From assembly GCA_030045295.1 (NCBI GenBank), contig JASIGD010000426.1, forward strand, positions 1-8,906: a stretch of 8,906 bases of DNA. Reading direction: 5' to 3'. Source of the stretch: Streptosporangiaceae bacterium. Lineage in GTDB: Bacteria; Actinomycetota; Actinomycetes; Streptosporangiales; Streptosporangiaceae. The position numbers and the translations under genes were made by a program. The notes under the pieces were generated by a model that had not been told where the DNA came from, did no database searches, and saw only the letters and a program-made list of their open reading frames with translations. Of this stretch, positions 1 to 6,288 are shown piece after piece (positions within the stretch are counted from its first letter, which is position 1; each line of letters starts with the position of its first letter).

Positions 1-2
1 CC

Positions 3-914
3 GCGCCCGACGGCCGGTACGCCGAAGGCGCCGCCATCTTCGCCGGTTACCCAGGGTTCGGGCCAACCGGCGGCCACGATGTGCTGACGGTGCGGGACAG
101 CGTCATCGACGGCAACATCGCCAGCCTCACCAGCGATTTCCCGCGCTTTTTCGGCGGGAAGTTCCAGGACCCGACCGCGAACTCGGGCGGCCTGGTGGAC
201 GGTTCTGGCGTGGTGAGCACGACGATCGAGAACACGCACGTGACGGATAACACGGCCATCGCCGAGGACCTGTCCGGCGAACCGTCCGCGATCGACGCCG
301 CCTTGAACGTCAGCAACGGCACGCTCACCATGACCGGCAGCGTCATCTGCGGCAACCGGGCGATCACCGAATCCTCCACCTCAGCCGACGTCGGGCCGGC
401 CGGCAGCGCGCTGGAGGTGGACGGCGGAGGGACGATCGCCAGCACGCTCATCACGGGCAACTACGCCACCATGGTCAGCCCGCACGGCGCCGCCGCGGTA
501 AACGGGGCCCTGGGCCTGTTCGGCAACACCAGCCTGCTGACCATCCGGGACAGCACCATCAGCGCCAACACCGCAACCGCCGCCAGCACGACCGGGTCGG
601 CCAGCATCCAGGGCGCCGGCATCTTCAACGACGGCCTGCTCAAGCTGACAGGCGACCACATCGCCTCCAACACCGGGACCGCCACCGGGCCCTCCGGCGA
701 AGCCGAGGGCGGAGGGATATGGAACGGGGCAACCTTCACCGGGCCGCCGGTACAGCTCACCCTCCAGGGCACGGTGGTCACCAGCAACTCGCTGACCGCG
801 AGCCCCGGCTTCACCGTACGAGGTGGAGGCCTGTACACGCAATCACCAGCCACCATCACCCTCAGGAACTCGCTGATCGCGGACAACATCCCCGACCAGT
901 GCTCCGGCTGCTGA
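3..914 (+). CDS. Right-handed parallel beta-helix repeat protein, C-terminal part (5' end outside window)
   Basis: The reading frame is open from the window edge, so the N-terminus, including any signal peptide, is missing. What is visible is a run of about eight degenerate rungs of the type LTVRDSVIDGNIA, LTMTGSVICGNRA, LTIRDSTISANTA and ITLRNSLIADNIP: beta-strand, turn, then an Asn ladder (GN, DN, AN, SN). This is the signature of pectate-lyase-like or polymorphic-outer-membrane-protein-like beta-helices. The protein is rich in Ser, Thr, Gly and Asn with few Lys, and ends in DQCSGC, a common Cys-pair ending of such actinobacterial proteins, which fits a secreted or surface-exposed location. 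No catalytic site can be assigned; binding or adhesion is an inference. The stop codon (912-914) directly touches the first possible start of the EACC1 gene, so the three genes to 3691 are probably co-transcribed. Family assignment is confident; role is unknown. Confidence 0.85.
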   Translation, partial: APDGRYAEGAAIFAGYPGFGPTGGHDVLTVRDSVIDGNIASLTSDFPRFFGGKFQDPTANSGGLVDGSGVVSTTIENTHVTDNTAIAEDLSGEPSAIDAALNVSNGTLTMTGSVICGNRAITESSTSADVGPAGSALEVDGGGTIASTLITGNYATMVSPHGAAAVNGALGLFGNTSLLTIRDSTISANTATAASTTGSASIQGAGIFNDGLLKLTGDHIASNTGTATGPSGEAEGGGIWNGATFTGPPVQLTLQGTVVTSNSLTASPGFTVRGGGLYTQSPATITLRNSLIADNIPDQCSGC

Positions 915-941
915 GTGCCTGTAATGCCTCGGCCTGGGGAT

Positions 942-1334
942 ATGGACAAAGAATTGCGCCTTCAATTGTCGGAGGAGGGCGTGGACGCCGAGCGGCTCGC
1001 CGCGCTGACCGGCTACCTGCGATCGGAGCTTCTGCAGCTTGACGTGGAGGAGGTGAAGGCGCTTCCGGCTGGGGAGCCTCCGCCAGCGACCCGAGGGTTC
1101 AACGCGGCGACCGTGGGCGCGTTGCTGATCGTCCTTGGCCAGTCGGCTGAGGGCCTGCGGTCGGTGGTTTCTGTTATCAGGGGCTGGCTGCGGCGTGACG
1201 AGGGGAAAGGCCGCACGGTGCGGCTGGAACTCGGCGGCGACGCGCTGGAGCTCTCGCAGGCCAGCACGGCCGATCAGGAACGGCTGATCGAGCTGTTCGT
1301 CCGCAGGCATACGACAGGGAAGGCCGCGTTGTGA
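942..1334 (+). CDS. EACC1-type protein (effector-associated constant component 1)
   Basis: The protein is 130 residues from ATG 942. It follows the order recalled for EACC1 proteins: a first strand (KELRLQL, residues 3-9), a helix with the dipeptide LR in ALTGYLRSELL, a second strand (VEEVKALPAG), a hydrophobic helix (TVGALLIVLG, 57-66), then SVIRGWLRR (77-85) followed by two strands (TVRLEL, DALELS) and a last helix ending in LIELFVRR. EACC1 proteins are encoded beside actinobacterial peptidase effectors such as caspases and trypsins; their biochemical role is unproven but is thought to be linking or controlling the effector. The 4-base overlap (GTGA, 1331-1334) with the caspase gene agrees with this. 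In-frame starts at GTG 915 and ATG 924 would add up to 9 residues; 942 was chosen because family members begin just before the first strand. No start has a good ribosome-binding site, which suggests coupling to the upstream gene. Confidence 0.85.
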   Translation: MDKELRLQLSEEGVDAERLAALTGYLRSELLQLDVEEVKALPAGEPPPATRGFNAATVGALLIVLGQSAEGLRSVVSVIRGWLRRDEGKGRTVRLELGGDALELSQASTADQERLIELFVRRHTTGKAAL

Positions 1335-3691
1335 GTGGCCAACGGAAAGCCCTGATCATCGCCAATGATGCGTATGAGCAGGAGGCGCTGCGCAACCTGC
1401 TGGCCCCGGGCGCGGACGCCGAGGCGCTCGGCTGGGTGCTCGGCGATGCCCAGATCGGCGATTTCGCCGTCCAGGTGGTGCAGAATGAGCCCTCCTACGT
1501 TATTGAGGGGCAGATCGAGGATCTTTTTTCGGAAAGCCGACCCGACGATGTGTTGTTGCTGCATTTCTCCGGTCACGGGCTGAAGAGCGAGTCCGGGGAT
1601 CTGTTCTTTGCTGCATGCAACACCAAGCCGAACAGGCTCGGGTCGACGGCGGTCTCGGCGGACTTCGTCCAGCGGTGCATGCGGGATGCCCGGTCGCGCA
1701 GCATCGTACTGCTGCTGGACTGCTGCTACGGCGGCGCCTTCGCCCAGGGCGTCGCGGTGCGGGCGAGCGGTGATGTCAATGTGCTGGATAGCTTTCCGCA
1801 AGGAAGGTCGGGCGGCGGCCGCGGCCGGGCGGTGATCACCGCGTCTAATGCGATGGAGTACGCGTTCGAAGGAGACCGGCTCGCCGATGACCAGCACCGG
1901 CGTCCGTCGCTGTTCACCAGCGCCCTTGTCGAGGGGCTGGCCACCGGCGATGCGGACCGGGACGAGGATGGCCTGGTCTCGCTCAACGAGCTCTATGATT
2001 ACGTCTTTGACAAGGTCAGGGAGCAGAATCCGCACCAGACCCCCAGCCGTCAGATCGAACTGGAGGGTGAGCTGTACCTGGCCCGCAGTCGGCGGCGGCG
2101 GATCCGCCCGGCTCCGATCCCGCCCGACCTGCAGGCCGCGATAACCGACCAGAATATGTACACCCGCCGCGGCGCGGTCCACGAATTGCAGTCCCGGCTG
2201 GCCAGTGAAGACCTGCCTATTGCCGCAGGCGCCTACGAGGTGCTAGCCGAGCTCGCCCGGACCGATATCCAGTTTGTCGCCGACCCGGCCGCAGCAGCTA
2301 TGCGCGACGCCGCGGTCCGGCCAGAGGAAACCGAACTTCACTTCGGCGAGCAACGGCACGGATCAGACCCGCCGCACCGGAGGATCAGGCTGCTCGGCCC
2401 TCCGATCGCCCGCGCCTGCGCCCCTCGCTCCTCTGATGACTGGATCCGCGTCACCGAAACCAGCGAGGGACTTGACGTCTCGGTCGACACCACCAGCACT
2501 GGCACCCTGCGCGGAAGCGTTGACCTGAAGGGACCCACAGGCACGGCGGTAATCGCCATCGACGTCGAACTCCTCTCCCCCGCGGCACAGACCTCCCCCA
2601 CCGACCACCAGACCCGTACTGCCAGCCGCGGAGTCACAACACCTCCCGTCCCCGCGAACCCGCCCAAAACAGGATCTGCACCAGAAGACCAGCGGCAAGG
2701 TCAGCAGGCCACCAGGTCGGAGGCGGCGGAACGGAACGGCCAGGACGCCACGACGGTCGGCGAGCCGCGAGCCGAGCAGGCTGACCGCCACCAAGACCCA
2801 ACCGCAGATTCCTCCGCTGCTGCGCCGCAGCCGGTGACGGCAGTTGCCCCTTCAGCCGCGCGGCCACCGATCCGGAAGGGCATAGCTCACAAGGGAACGG
2901 CGATAGCCCTTCTCGGCGGGATTACCGGGATCATTGCTCAACTCCTCGCCGGCGCTGGGGGCATAACACTCGGCGTATTTACCTATCAGGAGGGCATCAC
3001 TTACTTCTTCAGTATAGCCATTTTCGTGGTGCTTGCTGTCGTGGCTGCCATCGCGCTGATGCGAATACGCTCGCTAGTGCTTGTGGGATTCCTCCAGGGC
3101 ATGTTGTGGCTAGCAGCACCGTCTCTGGCGGCCAGTCTAGTGGTACTTGCTCAGCCATCCCTCGCAGGCGGCCGCGTTCTCGCTATAGCGCTACTCCAAT
3201 TCGCCAGTTACGCGCTGGGAATCATAGCAGCAATACTCCTAAGGGTCTCTTGGAGTCCTGCTGCCGACAGGCAGCAGACTCCCCAGATCCGCAGGCTCCC
3301 AATGATCTTGCTAGGTGCCGCGGCTCTTAGCCAGGTTTCCTCGTTGATCTTCTACGCGACTCTAAACAGGTACTTCGGCTTCGGCACCTACGGCTACATC
3401 GGTGCGTACTTCTTTGTACTGGGCATCGCAGGAGTGCTCGCCGTGCCGGCTGTCATCTGGTATGCCATGAGCCTTCGAGCGCGCGCCCTCGGCGGCGCGC
3501 TGGTCTTGGGCTCGGTTACCATTGCGGCGCTCGTCACGTGTCGGTGGGTGACCTGGACCTGGGATTTCTCGACCTCCTCAGGCGCCGGTCACGTCTGCGC
3601 GGTTCTAAGTTTCGTGCTGCTGGCCACTGTTGTCATGCTCACCATTATCTACGTGCGGCGACCATCAGAGCTGGAAGACGCAGCGAACTAA
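1331..3691 (+). CDS. Caspase-family (peptidase C14) protein with EF-hand-like loop and about eight C-terminal membrane helices
   Basis: The 786-residue protein starts at GTG 1331, overlapping the EACC1 stop. Residues 1-250 form a caspase-like domain: first strand KALIIAND, catalytic His82 in HFSGHGL, and catalytic Cys (most likely Cys132) in LLLDCCYGGAF. Residues 209-220 (DRDEDGLVSLNE) fit an EF-hand loop with acidic residues at positions 1, 3, 5 and 12, and Gly at 6; many bacterial caspases have a similar acidic loop, and metacaspases are calcium-activated. Residues 264-327 are Ala/Leu-rich helices of HEAT-like character, 335-416 look beta-rich, and 417-515 form a Pro/Thr/Gln/Glu linker. From about 522 eight hydrophobic segments follow (approx. 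522-549, 556-577, 582-607, 616-639, 658-678, 689-713, 720-744, 755-775), so the peptidase is probably tethered to the membrane with its catalytic part in the cytoplasm. Codon use loosens in the membrane part, with many ATA and CTA codons. The likely role is a cell-suicide or conflict effector paired with EACC1. Confidence 0.9.
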   Translation: MSGQRKALIIANDAYEQEALRNLLAPGADAEALGWVLGDAQIGDFAVQVVQNEPSYVIEGQIEDLFSESRPDDVLLLHFSGHGLKSESGDLFFAACNTKPNRLGSTAVSADFVQRCMRDARSRSIVLLLDCCYGGAFAQGVAVRASGDVNVLDSFPQGRSGGGRGRAVITASNAMEYAFEGDRLADDQHRRPSLFTSALVEGLATGDADRDEDGLVSLNELYDYVFDKVREQNPHQTPSRQIELEGELYLARSRRRRIRPAPIPPDLQAAITDQNMYTRRGAVHELQSRLASEDLPIAAGAYEVLAELARTDIQFVADPAAAAMRDAAVRPEETELHFGEQRHGSDPPHRRIRLLGPPIARACAPRSSDDWIRVTETSEGLDVSVDTTSTGTLRGSVDLKGPTGTAVIAIDVELLSPAAQTSPTDHQTRTASRGVTTPPVPANPPKTGSAPEDQRQGQQATRSEAAERNGQDATTVGEPRAEQADRHQDPTADSSAAAPQPVTAVAPSAARPPIRKGIAHKGTAIALLGGITGIIAQLLAGAGGITLGVFTYQEGITYFFSIAIFVVLAVVAAIALMRIRSLVLVGFLQGMLWLAAPSLAASLVVLAQPSLAGGRVLAIALLQFASYALGIIAAILLRVSWSPAADRQQTPQIRRLPMILLGAAALSQVSSLIFYATLNRYFGFGTYGYIGAYFFVLGIAGVLAVPAVIWYAMSLRARALGGALVLGSVTIAALVTCRWVTWTWDFSTSSGAGHVCAVLSFVLLATVVMLTIIYVRRPSELEDAAN

Positions 3692-4202
3692 AGGCTCCAG
3701 ATCTTGGATCCCTTACGTGCCAGTTTCTGGTTTGGCAATCTGCACTGAGCCAGTGCCGCCGAGCCGCTCAGGCTCGTCAAGGGACCGGCAATAGCCAGCT
3801 GAGATCGGCGGGTCCGCCAGCCAGCATTACGGGCACGGACAAACAGGCCAGCAGCCATGGCCCAGCACCCTAGAGCGGGACAAGGCTGCCGATCGGCCGA
3901 TCGTCGGCCTTGCGATGCTCCGGTAATGTCACGGACGACGCCCCATGGCTCTGCACAGAATCGCTGATCTTCGCAGATATCGATTGCGGTTACAGTCAGA
4001 GCCCCACCGAATAGTTTATCTGTGCGTAGCTGCTGATACCACTGGGAATGATCTCTGCCGCGCAGAGTCGATCTCAAGTTGTTCGAGCTAATAATAATAT
4101 GCCCGCTGGTCACGCTACGCGACCACAACGAACGCTATCGGCCATCTGACCAGATGAGTCCGACCCGCCCGCTATGCCGTAGCCGGTTCTTGAAACCACA
4201 GG
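3692..4202. other. Gene-poor, relatively AT-rich intergenic stretch
   Basis: No supportable gene was found on either strand. An ORF on the minus strand (3688-4128) has no recognisable domain and runs through the terminator-like hairpins. Roughly from 3950 to 4105 base composition is clearly lower in GC than the flanks, with runs such as CTAATAATAATATG near 4088-4101, which suggests foreign DNA or a large regulatory zone. The stretch ends at a tRNA 3' half. Confidence 0.5.
3742..3776 (+). terminator. Tandem hairpins behind the caspase gene, possible terminator
   Basis: Two perfect hairpins lie about 50-85 bases after the caspase stop: GCACTG/AGC/CAGTGC (3742-3756) and CGAGCC/GCTCA/GGCTCG (3760-3776). 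Neither is followed by a T-run. T-less hairpins are common at actinobacterial transcript ends, so a terminator is plausible but not shown. Confidence 0.35.
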
Positions 4203-4244
4203 TGGGGCGGGTGGGACTCGAACCCACGCCCGACGGATTATGAG
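4203..4244 (-). pseudogene. tRNA-Met(CAU) 3' half, probable attachment-site scar
   Basis: Read on the minus strand this is a clean tRNA 3' half: anticodon loop CTCATAA (4238-4244) with anticodon CAT, 3' anticodon stem TCCGT, variable loop CGGGC, T-stem GTGGG with loop TTCGAGT and CCCAC, acceptor strand CCGCCCC (4204-4210) and discriminator A (4203). The 5' half is absent: the bases before the loop (TGCTT) cannot pair with TCCGT, and no GGGGCGG acceptor strand lies upstream. Truncation exactly at the anticodon loop is the pattern produced by tyrosine-recombinase integration into tRNA genes, where the element carries the 3' half as its attachment core. An intact tRNA-Met should lie elsewhere in the genome. 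No integrase is in the window. Confidence 0.75.
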
Positions 4245-4281
4245 AAGCACGGCCCCGTGCACCGTGCCCGTTAGCTGCACA

Positions 4282-4356
4282 GATGACACGGAAAATCGCA
4301 CTGATGGCACTCGCTGCGCTGGGATGATCCCGCGAGCCATTCCACGAGCCATTCCA
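4282..4356. repeat. Short direct repeats next to the tRNA-Met half
   Basis: GATGACAC (4282-4289) and GATGGCAC (4303-4310) are spaced 21 bases apart, and CGAGCCATTCCA occurs twice in direct tandem (4333-4344, 4345-4356). Direct repeats beside a tRNA attachment core could be integrase arm-binding sites. This is inference only. Confidence 0.35.
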
Positions 4357-4402
4357 CGACCCACCGCAGCGAGCGCTGCGTAGCGTTACCATACGCCGAG
4401 CG

Positions 4403-4419
4403 AGCTCCGCTTCGGAGTT
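4403..4419 (-). terminator. Hairpin behind the hydrolase pseudogene
   Basis: On the minus strand AACTCCG/AAG/CGGAGCT forms a 7-bp stem (one G-T pair) only 8 bases past the hydrolase stop. There is no T-run. A weak intrinsic terminator is possible. A second hairpin, CGCAGC/GAGC/GCTGCG, lies at 4365-4380. Confidence 0.35.
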
Positions 4420-4426
4420 GGCGGAG

Positions 4427-5174
4427 TCAGGCCAGGGTGGCCCAGAACTCGCCCAGGACGGCCGCCGCCCTGGCAGGGTCCTGGAGCAGCCACCAGTGGC
4501 CGAACCCGTCGAGGGCGACCGTCTTGGCGCCGGCCCGCGCGGCGGCCTTGGCCGCCGAGGCCGCGCTCAGGAAAGGATCCTCGCCAAGGACGATCACCAA
4601 TCCGGGAACTGGGATGGCCGCGAAATCCGGACCCCACTGCTTCCCGACATCCACGGCCGAACGGTACAGGTCGAGAATGCAATCAGCCATGGTGCGGGTG
4701 ATGCGCGATGCCAGGTCCAGGGCCGGCCCCTCGGGCACCCCGAACATCTGGAAGACACCAGCCCGCTCCTCGGCCGATGCCGCCAGCTGCTGGTCCCAGA
4801 AGTCTTCCCCCGCCTGCGGTGTCTGCCAGATCTTCGCGAAGTCGTGCCACTCGAACCCCACGTCAAACGCGCTGGCGGCGTCGGTGACCCCAGGATCGGA
4901 CCAGCTCGGGCCGGGTCGAGGCCACCCGGGCCACGAACCCTCCGCCCCAATCGTGCCCGACGAGATCGACCGGATCACCCAGGCGCTCGAGTTCGGCCGC
5001 AAGCCAAGCGACGTACTCATCCATCGTCGCTCCGAAACCGGCCGGGCGGGCGCTGCCGAACCCGGGCAGCGACAAGGCCACGGTATCCGGGCGGTCGAGC
5101 GCAGCCAGCAGGCCGCGCCAAACGGCCGGGGTCGCGGGCACTCCATGGACGAAAAGGGCGGTCATGCCTCTCAT
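4427..5174 (-). pseudogene. Alpha/beta-hydrolase (epoxide hydrolase / haloalkane dehalogenase type), broken by a one-base frameshift
   Basis: Two overlapping minus-strand frames together make one complete hydrolase. The first, from ATG 5174, gives MRGMTALFVHG with oxyanion motif HG at residues 10-11, PGFG at 37-40 and nucleophile elbow GHDWGG with Asp75. It runs to RPELVRSW and then goes out of frame. The second frame resumes at VTDAASAF and carries the catalytic acid in LGEDPF (about Asp199) and the base in GFGHWW (about His226) to the TGA at 4427. Deleting one G from the four-G run (CCCC at 4888-4891 on the plus strand) restores a 248-residue protein. An Asp nucleophile in G-H-D-W-G points to epoxide hydrolase or dehalogenase activity rather than an esterase. 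ATG 5165 is an alternative start. All catalytic residues are intact, so this is either a recent pseudogene or a homopolymer sequencing error. Confidence 0.85.
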
Positions 5175-5480
5175 ACTGTCACGGCGGAGGACTTGTCCCA
5201 CCAGGCCACGGCCGCGACCCTGATGCCCGCACCCCCGCGCAGAACGACCCATCACGGGCGGCCGAAAAGGCAGCGAGCCGCAGCGCGAGAACCACCCAGA
5301 TAGGGCGGCACTGTGCTCACCGGCGCCGGACCAAGGCAGGTCACCCAGAGCGACCCGATCCCAGGCTCGGCAGGCAGCCGGATGCTGGCACGGCCGGCCG
5401 TTCGGGGATGGTGCCGCCGGTCCCGGGTCAACTGGCCTGGCGACGAGCTGCGCCGGTCATAAGGATGGTCAGGACCGCCA
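5175..5480. other. Intergenic stretch without recognisable content
   Basis: This is GC-rich sequence between the hydrolase start and the IstB fragment. Open frames cross it on both strands, but none shows a domain or a plausible start with a ribosome-binding site. The hydrolase promoter should be near 5180-5230 on the minus strand; I see no convincing -35/-10 pair. The earlier part of the IS21 element may once have lain here, but I cannot trace it. Confidence 0.4.
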
Positions 5481-5637
5481 TTTGGTGGAGCGGGCCGGTT
5501 CCTGCCCGAGCACACCACCGCCGTCAGCATGCTCGACCGGCTCCTGCACCACTGCCACGTCGTCATCACCAACGGCGACTCCTACCGGATGAAACAAGCC
5601 CGAGCCCAAGGAGGCAGCACCCTCAAAACCAGCTGAA
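5481..5637 (+). pseudogene. istB: IstB-like ATP-binding protein of an IS21-family element, C-terminal fragment with frameshift
   Basis: Only the tail of the IS21 transposition helper ATPase remains. The frame gives GRFLPEHTTAVSMLDRLLHH followed by CHVVITNGD (5493-5579), then needs a one-base shift at about 5580 to continue as SYRMKQARAQGG and end at TGA 5635-5637. The pattern LDRLLHH...G-[DE]-S-Y-R is the conserved IstB C-terminus. The Walker A and B parts and the IstA transposase gene are absent, so the element cannot move by itself. The IS right end follows directly. Fragment identity is confident; where it begins is not, as nothing upstream of about 5481 is recognisable. Confidence 0.75.
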
Positions 5638-5639
5638 CA

Positions 5640-5700
5640 AACCCGAGGAGCGGGGACTTTTAACTGGCCACCAGCGGTGACCCCAACTTGGCCGTTGACA
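5640..5700 (+). mobile_element. Right end of a truncated IS21-family insertion sequence
   Basis: After the IstB stop come two degenerate copies of the subterminal repeat usual in these elements: CGGGGACTTTTAACTGGCCA (5651-5670), and CGGTGACCCCAACTTGGCCG (5675-5694). The stretch closes with TTGACA (5695-5700), consistent with an IS21-type terminus beginning TGTCAA on the other strand. The left end and istA are not in the window. The exact boundary at 5700 is inferred. Confidence 0.65.
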
Positions 5701-5777
5701 GGCTGTCAGCTGAGTTCATAAGAACCGATATCTTCGTGAGCACCTGCACCGTGCCGGGGATAGCCCGCGTCCGGTCC

Positions 5778-5807
5778 GGGCAGGCTCCTGCCCGCCCCTT
5801 AGTTTTT
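5778..5807 (+). terminator. Intrinsic-terminator-like hairpin
   Basis: GGGCAG/GCTC/CTGCCC (5778-5793) is followed by GCCCCTTAG and a run of five T (5803-5807). It would isolate the DUF211 operon from transcription coming from the IS remnant side. Confidence 0.5.
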
Positions 5808-6003
5808 GACCGGAGGCGACACAGAGGCTCCGCGGTCGAGGGTGGCCCAGGCCATTTCCGGGAGGAAACGCGAAGCGCCCTGGACCGTGGAGGGTGCCGC
5901 CGTACGCTCGCGGGCCATCCCCGGACCCAGACCACATACGAGATCATGGTGGAACAGCGGGCTGGGCAGACCTGACCCGCTGTCATCCTAGAAAGGGGAT
6001 GTC
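5808..6003 (+). promoter_or_regulatory. Leader of the DUF211-VIT operon with an inverted repeat before the ribosome-binding site
   Basis: About 195 bases without a gene separate the terminator-like hairpin from the operon. An 8-bp perfect inverted repeat, ACAGCGGG (5954-5961) and CCCGCTGT (5976-5983), sits just before the AAAGGGG ribosome-binding site (5992-5998). Imperfect stems earlier (GACCG...CGGTC around 5809-5840) hint at a structured leader, but the sequence matches no riboswitch class that I recognise. The inverted repeat may be an operator or an RNA hairpin controlling translation. Confidence 0.35.
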
Positions 6004-6288
6004 ATGAAAATTCGTAGATTGCTTCTTGACGTGGACAAAGCGATACAGCAGCCCGAGATTATAGACATCGCGAAAGCAATAGACGTTGCTCCCGGTGTGG
6101 AAGCGCTTAACATCACCGTCACTGAAATAGACGTGCAGACCGTGGGGATGGACGTCACTGTCGAAGGAAACGATATCGATCTCGACGCGCTTATCCGCGC
6201 AATCGAGTCGACAGGGGCGGTGGTGAATAGCATCGACGAGCTTGTCGCGGGCGATCGGCTCATCGAGCGGATAGTACGGGAGCGATGA
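6004..6288 (+). CDS. DUF211 family protein
   Basis: The 94-residue protein matches the DUF211 pattern nearly end to end: KIRRLLLDV at the N-terminus, VEALNITVTEIDVQTVGMDV (32-51), EGNDIDLDALIRAIESTG and VVNSIDELVAG. The order beta-alpha-beta-beta-alpha-beta predicts a small ferredoxin-like fold, and such proteins are often oligomeric. The biochemical function is unknown. DUF211 is best known from archaea. The start ATG 6004 has a good AAAGGGG site 5 bases upstream. The gene uses at least five ATA isoleucine codons, rare in GC-rich actinomycetes and unlike the next gene, which suggests horizontal acquisition. It overlaps the VIT-like gene by ATGA (6285-6288), so the two are translated together and may act together, for example with DUF211 as a regulator or ligand-binding partner of the transporter (inference). 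Confidence 0.85.
   Translation: MKIRRLLLDVDKAIQQPEIIDIAKAIDVAPGVEALNITVTEIDVQTVGMDVTVEGNDIDLDALIRAIESTGAVVNSIDELVAGDRLIERIVRER

Noticed and set aside
1274..2182. 302-codon open frame on the minus strand
   Set aside because: It lies opposite the caspase domain, whose motifs are unmistakable on the plus strand.
3891..3902. Palindrome GATCGGCCGATC, also at 7492-7503
   Set aside because: The second copy lies inside the PPOX coding sequence. A 12-base palindrome of common GC-rich words occurring twice is likely chance.
3688..4128. 146-codon open frame on the minus strand
   Set aside because: There is no recognisable domain and no good ribosome-binding site, and it overlaps the terminator-like hairpins behind the caspase gene. 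A gene here cannot be fully excluded.
4418..5680. 420-codon open frame on the plus strand
   Set aside because: It is the antisense shadow of the hydrolase pseudogene and continues out of frame through the IstB fragment; Arg/Pro-rich composition typical of GC-rich shadows.
5808..5990. Known metal riboswitch before the DUF211 operon
   Set aside because: I compared it with remembered consensus elements of yybP-ykoY, NiCo, M-box and cobalamin classes and found no convincing match, so it is kept only as an unassigned leader.
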